From Pseudomonas sp. Q11 (GTDB lineage: Bacteria > Pseudomonadota > Gammaproteobacteria > Pseudomonadales > Pseudomonadaceae): DNA of 64,000 nucleotides. Where the stretch lies: positions 184,433-248,432 of the forward strand of contig NZ_JAKNQY010000007.1 of assembly GCF_024494355.1 (NCBI RefSeq). Direction: 5' to 3'. The translations under genes were made by a program, and so were the position numbers. The notes under the pieces are model-generated. The model was not told the DNA's origin, did no database searches, and saw nothing but the letters and a program-made list of their open reading frames with translations. Numbering within the stretch: position 1 is the first letter of the stretch; each line of letters starts with the position of its first letter. This document shows, one piece after another, positions 41,110 through 51,185 of the stretch.

Positions 41110-41997
41110 ATGAATCAGATGCTCGCCATGCGCGTGTTTCGCTGCATCGTGGAGGCCCGGGGTTTTTCAGCTGCGGCCGAGCGACTGGACACCACTCATT
41201 CGTCGGTGTCGCGAAATTTGCAGCAATTGGAGTCCGCACTGGGCGTGCGTCTGATCAATCGCAATACCCGACGCATGAGCCTCACGGCAGCAGGCGAACG
41301 CTACTACGCCGCTTGCGTGGATATTCTGGATCGCGTTGATGCCGCGTCCCAGGCCGTGACGCTGGAACAGGAACGGCCCTCCGGACTGCTGCGCATCAGT
41401 ACCCCGTTGGTGATCGGTACACTGGAACTGGCCCGTTGGTTGCCGGCGTTCCAGGAGCGCTATCCGGACATCCAGGTCGATCTGTCCTGCTCGGATCCGC
41501 TTGTCGATCTGGTGGCCGATGGGTTCGATGTGGCGTTACGGATTTCTGGACCGCTGGCCGACAGCAGTCTTGTCGCGCGCTTGCTCAGCGTCTCGCCGAT
41601 GGTCCTGGTGGCGGCCCCGGCCTATGTCTTCAAGCGCGGGCTGCCTCGCGGCGTTGCTGAACTCCATGGCCACCGGTTGCTGACTTATGCCTCGGCCACT
41701 CAGTGGGAACTAGAGGGTGAATCCGGGGAGTCGAGCACCGTGGAGTGCGCCAGCAGTTTCCATACGGACACCATCACCGCCTTGCACGCCTGCGCTCTGG
41801 CGGGCGGGGGGATTGCCGCGTTTACCCTGGCGACGGTGCAAGATGACCTGCTGACGGGAAGACTGGTGCGGATTCTGCCTGAGTACACGCTTGGGCAGCG
41901 GCACTACTATGCGCTTTACCCGCACGCCCGGAATTTGCCGGCCAAGGTTCGAGTGTTTGTGGATTACATGGCGCAGTATTACGGCGCCAGGAACTGA
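41110..41997 (+). CDS. LysR-family transcriptional regulator
   Basis: 295 aa. The N-terminal winged HTH reads MRVFRCIVEARGFSAAAERLDTTHSSVSRNLQQLESALGVRLINRNTRR, and a LysR substrate domain follows (LLRISTPLVIGTLELARWLPAFQERYPDIQVDL). It belongs to the DhcR/PtxR-like branch common in Pseudomonas. It is transcribed in tandem with the hydrolase, which it may control, although LysR genes are more often divergent. Confidence 0.9.
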   Translation: MNQMLAMRVFRCIVEARGFSAAAERLDTTHSSVSRNLQQLESALGVRLINRNTRRMSLTAAGERYYAACVDILDRVDAASQAVTLEQERPSGLLRISTPLVIGTLELARWLPAFQERYPDIQVDLSCSDPLVDLVADGFDVALRISGPLADSSLVARLLSVSPMVLVAAPAYVFKRGLPRGVAELHGHRLLTYASATQWELEGESGESSTVECASSFHTDTITALHACALAGGGIAAFTLATVQDDLLTGRLVRILPEYTLGQRHYYALYPHARNLPAKVRVFVDYMAQYYGARN

Positions 41998-42064
41998 TGG
42001 GCCTCCCCAGGTCCTGGAAAGCCCGAACGACCTTGCGACGATTTGAAAGATGTAGCTGAGCCCA

Positions 42065-42087
42065 TGGCGAGGGTGTTCCCTCGTCAC
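42065..42087. repeat. REP-like hairpin
   Basis: TGGCGAGGG, loop TGTTC, CCTCGTCA: same family as 40233-40259, placed between convergent LysR and AraC genes. Confidence 0.65.
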
Positions 42088-42107
42088 AATGGGGCAGCCA
42101 CTATGAA

Positions 42108-43025
42108 TCAAACAGTCTTGGTGTGATCGGCTGGCCCGCGCAACGTCGCAATATCCCGCTTGGGCGGCATGCCAAACAAACGGCCGTACTCACGGCTGAA
42201 CTGCGAGGGGCTTTCATAGCCCACTTTGAAGGCCGCACTCGCCACGTCCATATGCTCATTGAGCATCAAGCGCTTCGCTTCGTTCAACCGTAGCCACTTC
42301 TGGTACTGCAGCGGACTCATCGCGGTGAGCTGGCGGAAGTGATGGTGGAAGGTGGGGAGGCTCATCTGCACACGCGCCGCGAGGTCCTCGACGCGGATGT
42401 GTTCGGTGTAATTCAATTTCAGCCAGTCGATGGCTTTGGCGATCCGGTAGCCCTGACTGTCCACGGAGGCGATCTGACGCAGGCGCGAAGCCTGGTCGCT
42501 CATCAACAACCGATAATGAATTTCTTGCTGGATCAGCGGTGCCAGTACGGGGATCGCGTCAGGCTCATCCAGCAGCGCCAACAAGCGTGCGAACGGCGCC
42601 AGAAACTCAGGCGTTGCTGTACCAATGCCTGCGCCAATTCCGATGGGCCGGTCTCGATACGGCGTCATGCCGCTCTGGGCGACCAGATCGGCCACCATGC
42701 GTAAGTCGAGCTTGAAGACCAGGCCCAGGCAAGGTTGCTCCGGGCTTGCCACCATCACTTCAGAGTTGGCGGGGATGTCCAGCGAAGTGATGAGAAATCG
42801 TGTGGTGTCGTATCCATACGCCTTGCCGCCTACCCATACCTGCTTCACGCCTTGGGCCACGAGCACGATGCTCGGTTCGATCATGCAAATGACGGGGCGC
42901 GCCGGGGCTTCACGTCGAAAGAAACTAAGGCCGGCCACCGGCATATCAAAGTCTCCCGCCTGTGGGGTCCGGGCGTCAATGATGCTGGTGAGCGTCTCTT
43001 GCAGAGATTTGCGTGGGGTGGTCAT
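42108..43025 (-). CDS. AraC-family transcriptional regulator
   Basis: 305 aa. An N-terminal AraC_N (CuRO-like) domain (GLSFFRREAPARPVICMIEPSIVLVAQGVKQV) is followed by a C-terminal double HTH (IRVEDLAARVQMSLPTFHHHFRQLTAMSPLQYQKWLRLNEA, SAAFKVGYESPSQFSREYGRLFG). It is divergent from the alpha/beta hydrolase and MFS genes, which are the natural candidates for its regulon. Confidence 0.92.
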   Translation of the reverse strand: MTTPRKSLQETLTSIIDARTPQAGDFDMPVAGLSFFRREAPARPVICMIEPSIVLVAQGVKQVWVGGKAYGYDTTRFLITSLDIPANSEVMVASPEQPCLGLVFKLDLRMVADLVAQSGMTPYRDRPIGIGAGIGTATPEFLAPFARLLALLDEPDAIPVLAPLIQQEIHYRLLMSDQASRLRQIASVDSQGYRIAKAIDWLKLNYTEHIRVEDLAARVQMSLPTFHHHFRQLTAMSPLQYQKWLRLNEAKRLMLNEHMDVASAAFKVGYESPSQFSREYGRLFGMPPKRDIATLRGPADHTKTV

Positions 43026-43271
43026 GGCGGTTCGGAGGTTGTCCAGGACTGATAGCTATAGGCAGAACCTTAACCCGCCAAGCGAAGTGCTGCCTACACG
43101 AAATGGGCGAACTCATAGGATCGGGCAAGAAAAGCAGCGCAATGAACTACCTGAGATCCGGCTTGAGCACTGAAAATTTGATCCGACCTGACTCAGGAGA
43201 TCATTACTCAATGCATGTTCGAGCCAAGGCGGGCGACACCCCTCGAATCACTCAAACAGAAGGACTATCCA

Positions 43272-44294
43272 GTGAACAGAATGCTGCTTGCCCTCGGTCT
43301 GCTTATCGTCTCTTGCTCATCCATGGGGGCTGACATGTCCCACGGTGCTGACAACTTCTACAAAAGTACCGAGGTGACAGTGCAAAAGGTCGCCTTCAAG
43401 AACCAATACGGGATGGAAGTGGCAGGTAATCTGTTTGTCCCAAAGGGATTGGACCCGAAGGCGAAGAGCGCCGCCATCATCGTGGGTCATCCCATGGGCG
43501 CGGTGAAGGAGCAGAGCTCCAATCTGTACGCAACCAAAATGGCCGAGCAGGGTTTTGTTACGCTCTCCCTGGATTTGTCGTTCTGGGGGGAGAGTGAGGG
43601 TACGCCGCGCAATGCGGTGTTGCCGGACATGTACGCAGAAGATTACAGCGCTGCCGTGGATTTTCTCGGCACCCGGCCGTTCGTCGATCGCGAGCGCATC
43701 GGCATCATCGGTATCTGCGGCAGCGGCGCTTTTGTCATCAGCGCAGCCAAGATCGACCCGCGCCTGAAGGCAATCGCGACGGTCAGCATGTACAACCATG
43801 GCGACTTGTACCGCAAAGGCTTGGGTAACTCGACAACGGCTGAACAGAAAAAGCAGTTCCTGGCCACCGCAGCCGAGCAGCGCTATGTGGAATTCACCGG
43901 TGGGAAAACCGCGTATACCTCTGGCACACCGCTGAAAGTGACGGGCGATGCGATCGGGGATGAGTTTTTTGACTTCTACCGGACCCCGCGTGGAGAAGTC
44001 ACTCCCGCCGGTGCTTCGCCGCAGACCACGACCATGCCCACGCTGTCGAGCAACGTCAAGTTCATGAACTTCTACCCGTTCGATGATATTGAAACCATCT
44101 CGCCGCGTCCTTTGCTGTTTATCACCGGCTCCGAGGCGCACTCGCGTGAGTACAGTGAAGATGCCTACAAGCGGTCTGCGCAACCCAAGGAGTTGCTCAT
44201 CATCCCGGGTGCCAACCATGTGGACCTTTACGACCGGGTGAACCTGATCCCGTTCGACAAATTGGCCGGGTTCTTTCGCAACTCTCTGAAGTAA
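43272..44294 (+). CDS. Alpha/beta hydrolase, exported (possible lipoprotein)
   Basis: 340 aa from GTG 43272 (ATG 43281 is an alternative). The N-terminus MNRMLLALGLLIVSCSSMGA has a lipobox-like IVSC. The hydrolase core shows GHPMGAVKEQ (oxyanion), SFWGESEG, the nucleophile elbow region IGICGSGAF in which Cys replaces the usual Ser, and a C-terminal GANHVDLYD histidine. This is the DLH/YcjY-like branch. It is divergent from AraC and followed by an MFS gene. Confidence 0.85.
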   Translation: MNRMLLALGLLIVSCSSMGADMSHGADNFYKSTEVTVQKVAFKNQYGMEVAGNLFVPKGLDPKAKSAAIIVGHPMGAVKEQSSNLYATKMAEQGFVTLSLDLSFWGESEGTPRNAVLPDMYAEDYSAAVDFLGTRPFVDRERIGIIGICGSGAFVISAAKIDPRLKAIATVSMYNHGDLYRKGLGNSTTAEQKKQFLATAAEQRYVEFTGGKTAYTSGTPLKVTGDAIGDEFFDFYRTPRGEVTPAGASPQTTTMPTLSSNVKFMNFYPFDDIETISPRPLLFITGSEAHSREYSEDAYKRSAQPKELLIIPGANHVDLYDRVNLIPFDKLAGFFRNSLK

Positions 44295-44415
44295 CTCCCT
44301 CAACCACGCCATCACTTGGCGCCTCTTGTCCTGCGGCAGCGATCTTCGGTGCCGCAGTTCGTTTCCTCGAGTCTTCAGTGGACCCGGCGCTCAAGAAACA
44401 CAGGACTCATATTCC

Positions 44416-45639
44416 GTGACCAATACCGTATTGCCCATAACCCAAGATCGCCCTACGTGGAGCGCGGTGCTTGCCATGTCCCTCGCTGCGTTCGCCCTCG
44501 TTGCATCGGAGTTCATGCCGGTCAGCTTGCTCACGCCCATTGCGGCCGATCTTCACATTAGCGAAGGGCAGGCCGGTCAAGGCATCGCCGTGTCTGGCGC
44601 CTTCGCCCTGATCACCAGCCTGTTCATTGCATCGATTGCCGCCCGGGTGGACCGTAAAGGTTTGCTCGTGCTGCTGACACTGTTGATGATCATTTCTGGA
44701 ACCGTGGTCTCATTGGCACCCAATTACGCGGTATTCATGGCGGGACGAGCACTGATCGGCGTTGCGATTGGTGGCTTTTGGTCGTTGTCAGCCGCCACGG
44801 CCATGCGGCTGGTGCCGGATGACCAGATCCCACGGGCCCTGGCGATCGTCAATGGCGGCAACGCGTTGGCGACTGTGGTAGCGGCGCCGCTGGGCAGTTT
44901 TCTTGGGCAGATAATCGGTTGGCGTGGTGCGTTCTTTTGCATTGTGCCTGTCGCCGCCACCGCTTTGGTCTGGCTGCTGCTACGACTGCCCTCCATGCCT
45001 GCACAGACGAAGCAGGGCAGTGCCAACGTGTTCAAATTGATGGTACGGGCCCCCATAGCCTTGGGCATGCTGGCTGCCAGCGCATTCTTCATGGGTCAAT
45101 TCATGTTGTTCACCTATCTACGACCGTTCCTTGAAACGGTGACGCAGATGAGCGTGTCTTTGCTTTCGTTTGCGTTGCTGGTGATTGGCGTGGCCGGTTT
45201 GCTGGGTACCTTTCTGATCGGTGTCTTCTTGAAAAATGGCCTGTACCGGACGCTCATCGTCATCCCGTTGTTGATGGCCGCGATTGCACTTGCCCTGGTG
45301 GGGTTCGGGGCGTCGGCAACCATCACGATTATCCTGCTGGGGCTTTGGGGGTTAGTGGTCACCGCTGCCCCCGTCGGCTGGTGGACCTGGCTGGCGCGAA
45401 CGGTGCCAGATGATGCCGAAGCAGGGGGTGGATTGATGGTCGCGATCATCCAGCTTGCGATCGCGGCCGGTGCAACGGTGGGCGGCATCCTTTTCGATCT
45501 GAGCGGCTATCAGGCGACTTTCGAAACCAGCGCGGCTGTGCTGGGTGGTGCAGCTGTTCTCGGCATCCTGGCTGCACGGGCCGCGGTTCGGGATTGCCCA
45601 TCGACTTCCAGCACCGCGGCGTGCAGCGCGCAGGGTTGA
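44416..45639 (+). CDS. MFS transporter (sugar/drug efflux type, DHA1)
   Basis: 407 aa from GTG 44416 (MTNTVLPITQDRP). Twelve membrane segments are expected. Motifs include ALVASEFMPVSLLTPIAADL, IAARVDRKGLLVLL between TM2 and TM3, ALIGVAIGGFWSLSAATAMRLVP and PVGWWTWLARTVPDDAEAGGG. The family includes nucleoside/arabinose exporters such as NepI. It follows the hydrolase by ~120 bp and may be coregulated by AraC. Confidence 0.88.
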   Translation: MTNTVLPITQDRPTWSAVLAMSLAAFALVASEFMPVSLLTPIAADLHISEGQAGQGIAVSGAFALITSLFIASIAARVDRKGLLVLLTLLMIISGTVVSLAPNYAVFMAGRALIGVAIGGFWSLSAATAMRLVPDDQIPRALAIVNGGNALATVVAAPLGSFLGQIIGWRGAFFCIVPVAATALVWLLLRLPSMPAQTKQGSANVFKLMVRAPIALGMLAASAFFMGQFMLFTYLRPFLETVTQMSVSLLSFALLVIGVAGLLGTFLIGVFLKNGLYRTLIVIPLLMAAIALALVGFGASATITIILLGLWGLVVTAAPVGWWTWLARTVPDDAEAGGGLMVAIIQLAIAAGATVGGILFDLSGYQATFETSAAVLGGAAVLGILAARAAVRDCPSTSSTAACSAQG

Positions 45640-45802
45640 GAAAGCAGCTTCAGCGAGCGCTGTCGATAAACGCGCCCCGGCCGACATCCGCGCGCGGGCG
45701 CAAGCCAAGGTCGTTTGAGCAGATGACCGTTGAGCACCTGCGGTTGGTGGCACATTGATATGTTGGTAGGCTGGTCACTCGTTACTTATCGAGTGGGTCC
45801 GT

Positions 45803-46102
45803 GTGTCTACCGAGCGAATTTCTCAGTTGGAGCAAGCCCTTATGGCCGTGATTGCCGCGGCGGGCAAGATGGGTGTGAGCAGTGATGAACTGTGCGCTCA
45901 GGCGGTGGGTGGGTTGATGTTTGAACACCACTGGAACTGGGCAAGCGCGCAATACGCGCAAGGGGCGGCTGACGAGATCGACAACGCGTTGAGCCTTCTC
46001 GTTGGGAAACCGTCGCAGCAAACCGGGTCGTCGGCGATTGAGGCCGGCTCCAATACGCTGCTCAATCCGCAAGCCAATCCGCGGCCTGTCAGTTTTATTT
46101 GA
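45803..46102 (+). CDS. Hypothetical protein
   Basis: 99 aa, GTG start at 45803 (MSTERISQLEQALMAVIAAAGKMGVSSDEL). It is helical with FEHHWNWASAQYAQGAADEIDNAL in the middle and a polar tail. No known domain. It is separated by ~160 bp from the MFS gene and followed by a single REP copy. Confidence 0.6.
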   Translation: MSTERISQLEQALMAVIAAAGKMGVSSDELCAQAVGGLMFEHHWNWASAQYAQGAADEIDNALSLLVGKPSQQTGSSAIEAGSNTLLNPQANPRPVSFI

Positions 46103-46135
46103 TACGAATGGGCGCCCATTTGCGTGGTGGGCCCT

Positions 46136-46160
46136 CATCGCGAGCAAGCTTTGCTCCCAC
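46136..46160. repeat. Single REP element
   Basis: TCATCGCGAGCAAGCTTTGCTCCCA matches the REP unit at 572-594. Located between a + gene and the convergent mscS-like gene. Confidence 0.75.
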
Positions 46161-46189
46161 GGGGCAAGTGCTCACTGTGAGGTTGGCTG

Positions 46190-47362
46190 TCAATGCTGCG
46201 CCCGATACTCAGGCGCGGCTTCCCGCGAGGTTTTTTGACCGTTTTCCTTGGACATTGGCCCCAACGTATCGGGTAGCGACGCGACATGAACGGTACGGGC
46301 CGGGATCGCAAACCGCACGCCGATTCTGGCGAACTCTTCCATCATGCCCAGGTTGATCGCCTGTTGGACGTCCATGTAAACGTTGTAGCTGGGGTCCAGC
46401 ACGATATACACCGTTTCGAATTCCAGTGCGCTCTCGCCGAAGCTGCGAAAGTGCGAGCGGTCGAAGCGGGTCTTTTCCTGGGCCCTGATGATGTTTTCGA
46501 CAAGGACCGGCACTTGCCTTAGCTGTTCTGTCGAGCAGTCATGGGGCAGGGCGAATTCAAAGACGATGCGTCGCTCCTGGAGCCGTTTGTAGTTCTGGAT
46601 GGTGGTGCTGATCATTCCGGCATTGGCCATCACGATTTGCTCGCCACCCAGGCTGCGGATGCGCGTGGTTTTCAAACCGACATGTTCCACCGTGCCGGCC
46701 AGGGAACCCACGACAATGAAGTCGCCGACTTCGAACGGTTTGTCCACGGCGATGGACAGTGAAGCGAACAGATCGCCGAGGATATTCTGCACCGCCAGCG
46801 CCACGGCGATGCCACCGACCCCGAGGCTGGCGATAAACGCGGTGATGTTCACGCCCAGGTTGGAGAGCATCGCCAGGAGCACCACGGCCCAGAGAAACAC
46901 CTTCGCGCCCCACAGGCTCAGGGTGGCCAGCGCGCTTTTCTGGTGGATGTCGGCGTGGCTGTGGCGGGCGAAATAATGCAGCAACGCCAGGGCGATTGCC
47001 CGGTTGGCCCAGAGCCCTACTTGCAAGGCCGCGACCACGAACCAGAGGCTGCTGACCCGGTCAAGCCAACGCTCCGGCAGGTCCAGGACGCCGACGCCGA
47101 TGAGAATGGAGGCCAGTAACAACAGCGTATTGCTGGTGCTGGACAATACTTCAACAGCGATGTGGCTGACGTAGGCGTTGGGTTTCTGTGCCTGGGCCTG
47201 CACTTTTCTCAACAGCAAGCCGATGCCGGCCCTGACGATGATGAAACTCACCGCCATCACACCCAGGGCCAGGAGCCAGTTGGCGATGGAGATGCCCAGC
47301 AATTGGGTGTCGGTAAGGAATTGGAGAGAGCTTGAGTCCATTTGAACGGTCACCTGTGCCAT
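46190..47362 (-). CDS. MscS-family mechanosensitive channel
   Basis: 390 aa. Three or more N-terminal membrane helices (SIANWLLALGVMAVSFIIVRAGIGLLL etc.) precede the MscS pore helix and beta domain, with LGVGGIAVALAVQNILGDLFASLSIAVDKPFEVGDFIVVG as the hallmark. The C-terminal alpha/beta domain ends with FAIPARTVHVASL. It relieves osmotic pressure at the inner membrane. The family also contains non-gating transport-like members. Confidence 0.92.
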   Translation of the reverse strand: MAQVTVQMDSSSLQFLTDTQLLGISIANWLLALGVMAVSFIIVRAGIGLLLRKVQAQAQKPNAYVSHIAVEVLSSTSNTLLLLASILIGVGVLDLPERWLDRVSSLWFVVAALQVGLWANRAIALALLHYFARHSHADIHQKSALATLSLWGAKVFLWAVVLLAMLSNLGVNITAFIASLGVGGIAVALAVQNILGDLFASLSIAVDKPFEVGDFIVVGSLAGTVEHVGLKTTRIRSLGGEQIVMANAGMISTTIQNYKRLQERRIVFEFALPHDCSTEQLRQVPVLVENIIRAQEKTRFDRSHFRSFGESALEFETVYIVLDPSYNVYMDVQQAINLGMMEEFARIGVRFAIPARTVHVASLPDTLGPMSKENGQKTSREAAPEYRAQH

Positions 47363-47533
47363 TGCTGTTCAGGTCTTGGCCCGTGCCGACTTTGGTCTGA
47401 GAACCTGGGCAGGGCATGAACCTGATTAGTTCGCATAAAGCATGGGCCGTTCAATTTTGTTATCTGGGAGCCGTTGCGTGCGGGAGTGCTGACGGCGTAG
47501 TTTCCTGTGCGGGACCTCTGTCAGAGCACCGCC

Positions 47534-47965
47534 ATGGATATGACCGAACTGAGTAGTGACGAGTTAGAGCCGTTGCGCCGGGCGCTGATCCTGGCGAGGC
47601 TGCCGGTGGATGACCTGAACCAGCCGGGCCGACGTTTTTTCGGCTTCAGTCAACAAGACGCTCAGGCGGCGTTTGGCGGAGTCGAGGGGGAGGGCGCCGA
47701 CCGATTGTTACGCTCTCTGGTGGTCCTTGACGGGCTGCGGGGGCGCGGCATAGGCGCGGCGATGTTGGTCGCTCTTGAAGACTTTGCGAAAAGCGAGGGC
47801 GTGGAACGCCTTCACCTGCTCACTGACAGTGCCGCCGCGTTCTTTGTCGCCCAGGGGTATCAGGCGAGTGACCGTTCGCTGGCGCCGATGTCAATCAGCG
47901 AAACAGCCCAATTCAAGTCCTTGTGCCCGGCCTCGGCGACCTACCTGAGCAAAGGCCTCATCTAA
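47534..47965 (+). CDS. GNAT acetyltransferase (ArsN2-like)
   Basis: 143 aa from ATG 47534; a GTG at 47507 would add nine residues. The GNAT acetyl-CoA motif reads LVVLDGLRGRGIGAAMLVALEDFA, then LHLLTDSAAAFFVAQGYQ, and the characteristic CPASATYLSKGL ending of ArsN2-type enzymes. These are linked to arsenic resistance, but no ars genes are nearby. It is convergent with chrA, overlapping by 4 bp. Confidence 0.82.
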   Translation: MDMTELSSDELEPLRRALILARLPVDDLNQPGRRFFGFSQQDAQAAFGGVEGEGADRLLRSLVVLDGLRGRGIGAAMLVALEDFAKSEGVERLHLLTDSAAAFFVAQGYQASDRSLAPMSISETAQFKSLCPASATYLSKGLI

Positions 47966-49317
47966 CGCAGTAGATGCACGGCCAGGCCGGTCAGCCCGCA
48001 TCCCAGTAATACCTGGATGACGCCGCGTTTGTAGCGAAACAGCGCAATGGCGGCGGCGAGCGCGATGATTGCCGACGGCCAGTCCAGCGCACCGGAAAAA
48101 CCGCTGGGCCAAAGCACGTGGTAACCGAAGAAACAGGCCAGGTTGAGGATCACCCCGACCACGGCGGCAGTAATCGCCGTCAGCGGTGCGGTGAATTTCA
48201 GCTCGTTATGCGTCGACTCCACCAACGGACCGCCCGCGAGGATGAACAGGAATGAGGGCAGGAACGTAAACCAGGTCACCAGCGTGGCGGCAACCGCGCC
48301 AGCGAGGAAGGCCTGTTCAGGGCCGAACACCTGCATCACGTAGCCGCCGACGAACCCGACGAAGGCGACCACCATGATCAACGGGCCGGGAGTGGTTTCG
48401 CCCAGGGCCAGACCATCGATCATCTGTGTCGGGGTCAGCCAGCCGAAATGGCCGACAGCGCCTTGATACACGTAGGGCAGAACCGCATAGGCGCCACCGA
48501 AAGTCAGCAAGGCTGCCTTGGTAAAGAACCAGGCCATTTGCGTCAGGGTGCCTTCCCAGCCGAACACCATGGTCAACACACCCATCGGCAATGCCCACAG
48601 CAGGGCGCCGATGATCGCCAACCGGGCCAGTCGCAAGGCGCTGAACCGGGCATGCTCCGGGGTCGGGGTGTCATCGTCGATCAATGCCGGGCCAAAGGAC
48701 TGATGGGTGGTGTTGTGGCCGCCCAGGCTGAACCTATCCGGTGCCCAGCGACCGCCGAAGTACCCGATGACAGCCGCCCCCAGCACGATCAGCGGGAAGG
48801 GTACGTTGAACGCAAATATCGCGGTGAACGACGCGGCGGCGATCGCCCATAGCCAACTGTTCTTGAGCGCGCGCGCGCCTATCCGGTGGGCGGCATGCAC
48901 GACGATCGCCGTCACGGCCGGCTTGATGCCATAAAAAATCCCCGCGACCACCGGCACTTCGCCAAAGGCGACATACAGCCAGGACAATGCGATGAGAATG
49001 AACAGCGAGGGCAGCACGAACAGTGCCCCGGCAATGATCCCACCCCAGGTGCGGTGCATCAGCCAGCCCAGGTAAGTCGCCAACTGCTGCGCCTCGGGGC
49101 CTGGCAGCAACATGCAGTAATTGAGGGCATGCAGAAAGCGCCGTTCGGAAACCCAGCGTCGGCGCTCTACCAGTTCCTGATGCATGATCGATATCTGTCC
49201 CGCCGGCCCGCCGAAGCTGATGAAGCCCAGCTTGAGCCAGAACCAGAATGCCTCGCGCAAGCTGATGGCCGAGGGGCTGGACAACGGGTCGTCGACGGTC
49301 TGGATGGGCTTATTCAT
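47962..49317 (-). CDS. chrA: Chromate transporter ChrA
   Basis: 451 aa, a long-chain CHR protein with two homologous halves. Half one has FISFGGPAGQISIMHQELVERRRWV and NYCMLLPGPEAQQLATYLGWL; half two has LLTFGGAYAVLPYVYQGAV and GLALGETTPGPLIMVVAFVGFVGG. It exports chromate from the cytosol. ATG 49317 gives the family N-terminus; the frame is open further up but unlikely to be translated. Confidence 0.95.
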   Translation of the reverse strand: MNKPIQTVDDPLSSPSAISLREAFWFWLKLGFISFGGPAGQISIMHQELVERRRWVSERRFLHALNYCMLLPGPEAQQLATYLGWLMHRTWGGIIAGALFVLPSLFILIALSWLYVAFGEVPVVAGIFYGIKPAVTAIVVHAAHRIGARALKNSWLWAIAAASFTAIFAFNVPFPLIVLGAAVIGYFGGRWAPDRFSLGGHNTTHQSFGPALIDDDTPTPEHARFSALRLARLAIIGALLWALPMGVLTMVFGWEGTLTQMAWFFTKAALLTFGGAYAVLPYVYQGAVGHFGWLTPTQMIDGLALGETTPGPLIMVVAFVGFVGGYVMQVFGPEQAFLAGAVAATLVTWFTFLPSFLFILAGGPLVESTHNELKFTAPLTAITAAVVGVILNLACFFGYHVLWPSGFSGALDWPSAIIALAAAIALFRYKRGVIQVLLGCGLTGLAVHLLR

Positions 49318-49595
49318 GGTCGGCGCGGTACTTGAGTGGCAAAGGCGATCTACGTTATGGGGCGTCACGCCATTTTGATAGCCCTGGCAAAGCGTTCCTT
49401 GAAAAAAACGCTTTACGGGATCGCTCCCACGGTTGGTACTCCCGCTGCCAGGACGGGAAATTTTGCCGAGGGAATGTGCCGGATTTTGGATCCATTGAGC
49501 CACCCATCGGTTGCGCTACACAGGCAAATTGCCGCCCCCCCAAGCGGTAGGCTAAGCTCACGAATATTGGGGGCTTTGAGGGTTTCGCTCATGCT

Positions 49596-51185
49596 TTGCC
49601 CCCCTCAGGAATTCGCTTGCCTATCCCCAATTTTGATCCGTTCCATGTCCCCGGCGGTGCCCTCAAGCGCCTGCCGTTGCTCAAGGCAGCGGTGGCGTTT
49701 ATCGCGGCGGTCTGCCTCTGCCTGTGTGGCTTGCTTTTTTTGCAACTGGAACAGTCCCGTCGCTACGACCTGGAGTCGGCTCGCATAGCCTCGGCCAACC
49801 TTACCCGGGCCATGGCCCAGCAGGCCCAGGACACTTTTCAGCAGACTGAGCTGGTCCTGGCCAGCCTGGCGGACTGGATGCAGATCGACGGTTTCGGTCC
49901 GGCGCTACAACCTCGCCTGCAAAAAACCTTCGCCCGGCGCGTGCAATCACTGGAGCAACTGCATGGCCTGTTTCTGTTCGACAAAGACGGTCACTGGGTC
50001 ATTACGTCCTTTGAGAAGCTGCAAAGAGGCCCGGGGGTAGCGGATCGGGACTACTTTGCTTTCCACCAGCAGAACACGTCTCTGGTCGCTCACATCGGGC
50101 CGGCTATCCGCAGTCGACAAAATGGCGATTGGATTATTCCGGTGTCGCGGCGCTTGAATGATCAGGAGGGCAATTTCCAGGGCGTATTGTTGGCCGGCAT
50201 CAAAATGTCGTACTTCGATCAGTTTTTCAGAAGCTTCAGCCTCGACGACAGAGACGAAATGATCCTGGCCCTGTCCGACGGGACCTTGCTGGCCCGGCGG
50301 CCCTTCGACGAGGCGAAGATCGGTCGATCCTTGGCCGAGGAGCCCGTCTTCCAGCACGAATCGTACGGCGAAAGCGGCACTGCAACCATCCGTTCCGCCG
50401 CCGATGGGGTCCTCAGGCTCTATGATCACCAACATTTGCAGGCCTATCCGCTAGTGGTCAGCGCCGCGATGTCCGAACAGGCGATCCTCGCGGGGTGGCA
50501 CGACAGAGCCTTCAAATCCAGTCTCATCGTGGCGTTGGTGGTGTTGGGCATCTGTCTGTTCGGTTGGGTATTCGTGCGCCAGTTGCGCAACAGCGAACGG
50601 ATCGAAGCGGACCTGCGCAAGGCCCAGGAAATGCTGGAGCTGATTGCCACCCATGACAGCCTGACGGGGCTTGCGAACCGACGGCTGTTCGAGCGGGCTC
50701 TTGACATCGAGTTCGGCCGAGGGGCCCGCCAGCGCAGCCCATTGAGTCTGATCATGCTCGATATCGATTTCTTCAAGCGCTACAACGACACCTACGGGCA
50801 CGTTGCCGGCGACCATTGCCTGGCGGAAATGGCTAAGGTGCTCAAGAGTTGCTGTCATCGCAAGGCTGACCTGGCGGTGCGCTATGGCGGCGAGGAGTTC
50901 GCGGTGCTGCTTCCCGATACCAACTTGCAAGGGGCCTTGGCCCTGGCCGAGCAGATCCGCCGTAGCGTCATCGACAAACACATCACTCATGCCGGCTCTC
51001 CCACCGGCTACCTGACGGTGAGCCTGGGCTGCTACGCGTTCGTGCCCAGCAGCCTGGACAGCATTGAAGTGTTTATCCAGCGTGCCGACGCGGCGCTTTA
51101 TCAGGCCAAGCACAGCGGACGCAACCGTGTGGCGGCCTTGTCGATGGAAGGTGGGCTTGATGCGCTGGAACGTTCGGATCGTTGA
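49596..51185 (+). CDS. Membrane diguanylate cyclase (Cache sensor + GGDEF)
   Basis: 529 aa. TM1 (KAAVAFIAAVCLCLCGLLFLQL) and TM2 (SSLIVALVVLGICLFGWVFV) flank a periplasmic Cache-like sensor (RDYFAFHQQNTSLVAHIGPAI, GVLLAGIKMSYFDQF). The GGDEF domain follows: ATHDSLTGLANRRLFE, LDIDFFKRYND and RYGGEEF, with the inhibitory I-site RKAD five residues before GGEEF. It makes c-di-GMP with product inhibition. The start, taken as TTG 49596, is uncertain. Confidence 0.9.
   Translation: MPPSGIRLPIPNFDPFHVPGGALKRLPLLKAAVAFIAAVCLCLCGLLFLQLEQSRRYDLESARIASANLTRAMAQQAQDTFQQTELVLASLADWMQIDGFGPALQPRLQKTFARRVQSLEQLHGLFLFDKDGHWVITSFEKLQRGPGVADRDYFAFHQQNTSLVAHIGPAIRSRQNGDWIIPVSRRLNDQEGNFQGVLLAGIKMSYFDQFFRSFSLDDRDEMILALSDGTLLARRPFDEAKIGRSLAEEPVFQHESYGESGTATIRSAADGVLRLYDHQHLQAYPLVVSAAMSEQAILAGWHDRAFKSSLIVALVVLGICLFGWVFVRQLRNSERIEADLRKAQEMLELIATHDSLTGLANRRLFERALDIEFGRGARQRSPLSLIMLDIDFFKRYNDTYGHVAGDHCLAEMAKVLKSCCHRKADLAVRYGGEEFAVLLPDTNLQGALALAEQIRRSVIDKHITHAGSPTGYLTVSLGCYAFVPSSLDSIEVFIQRADAALYQAKHSGRNRVAALSMEGGLDALERSDR

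Noticed and set aside
45640..45720. End of a coding frame (ASAVDKRAPADIRARAQAKVV) after the MFS gene
   Set aside because: It has no start or recognisable upstream part; possibly a gene remnant but not supportable.
49336..49788. 150-aa frame overlapping the start of the diguanylate cyclase
   Set aside because: Shadow frame over the GGDEF gene N-terminus with no motif.
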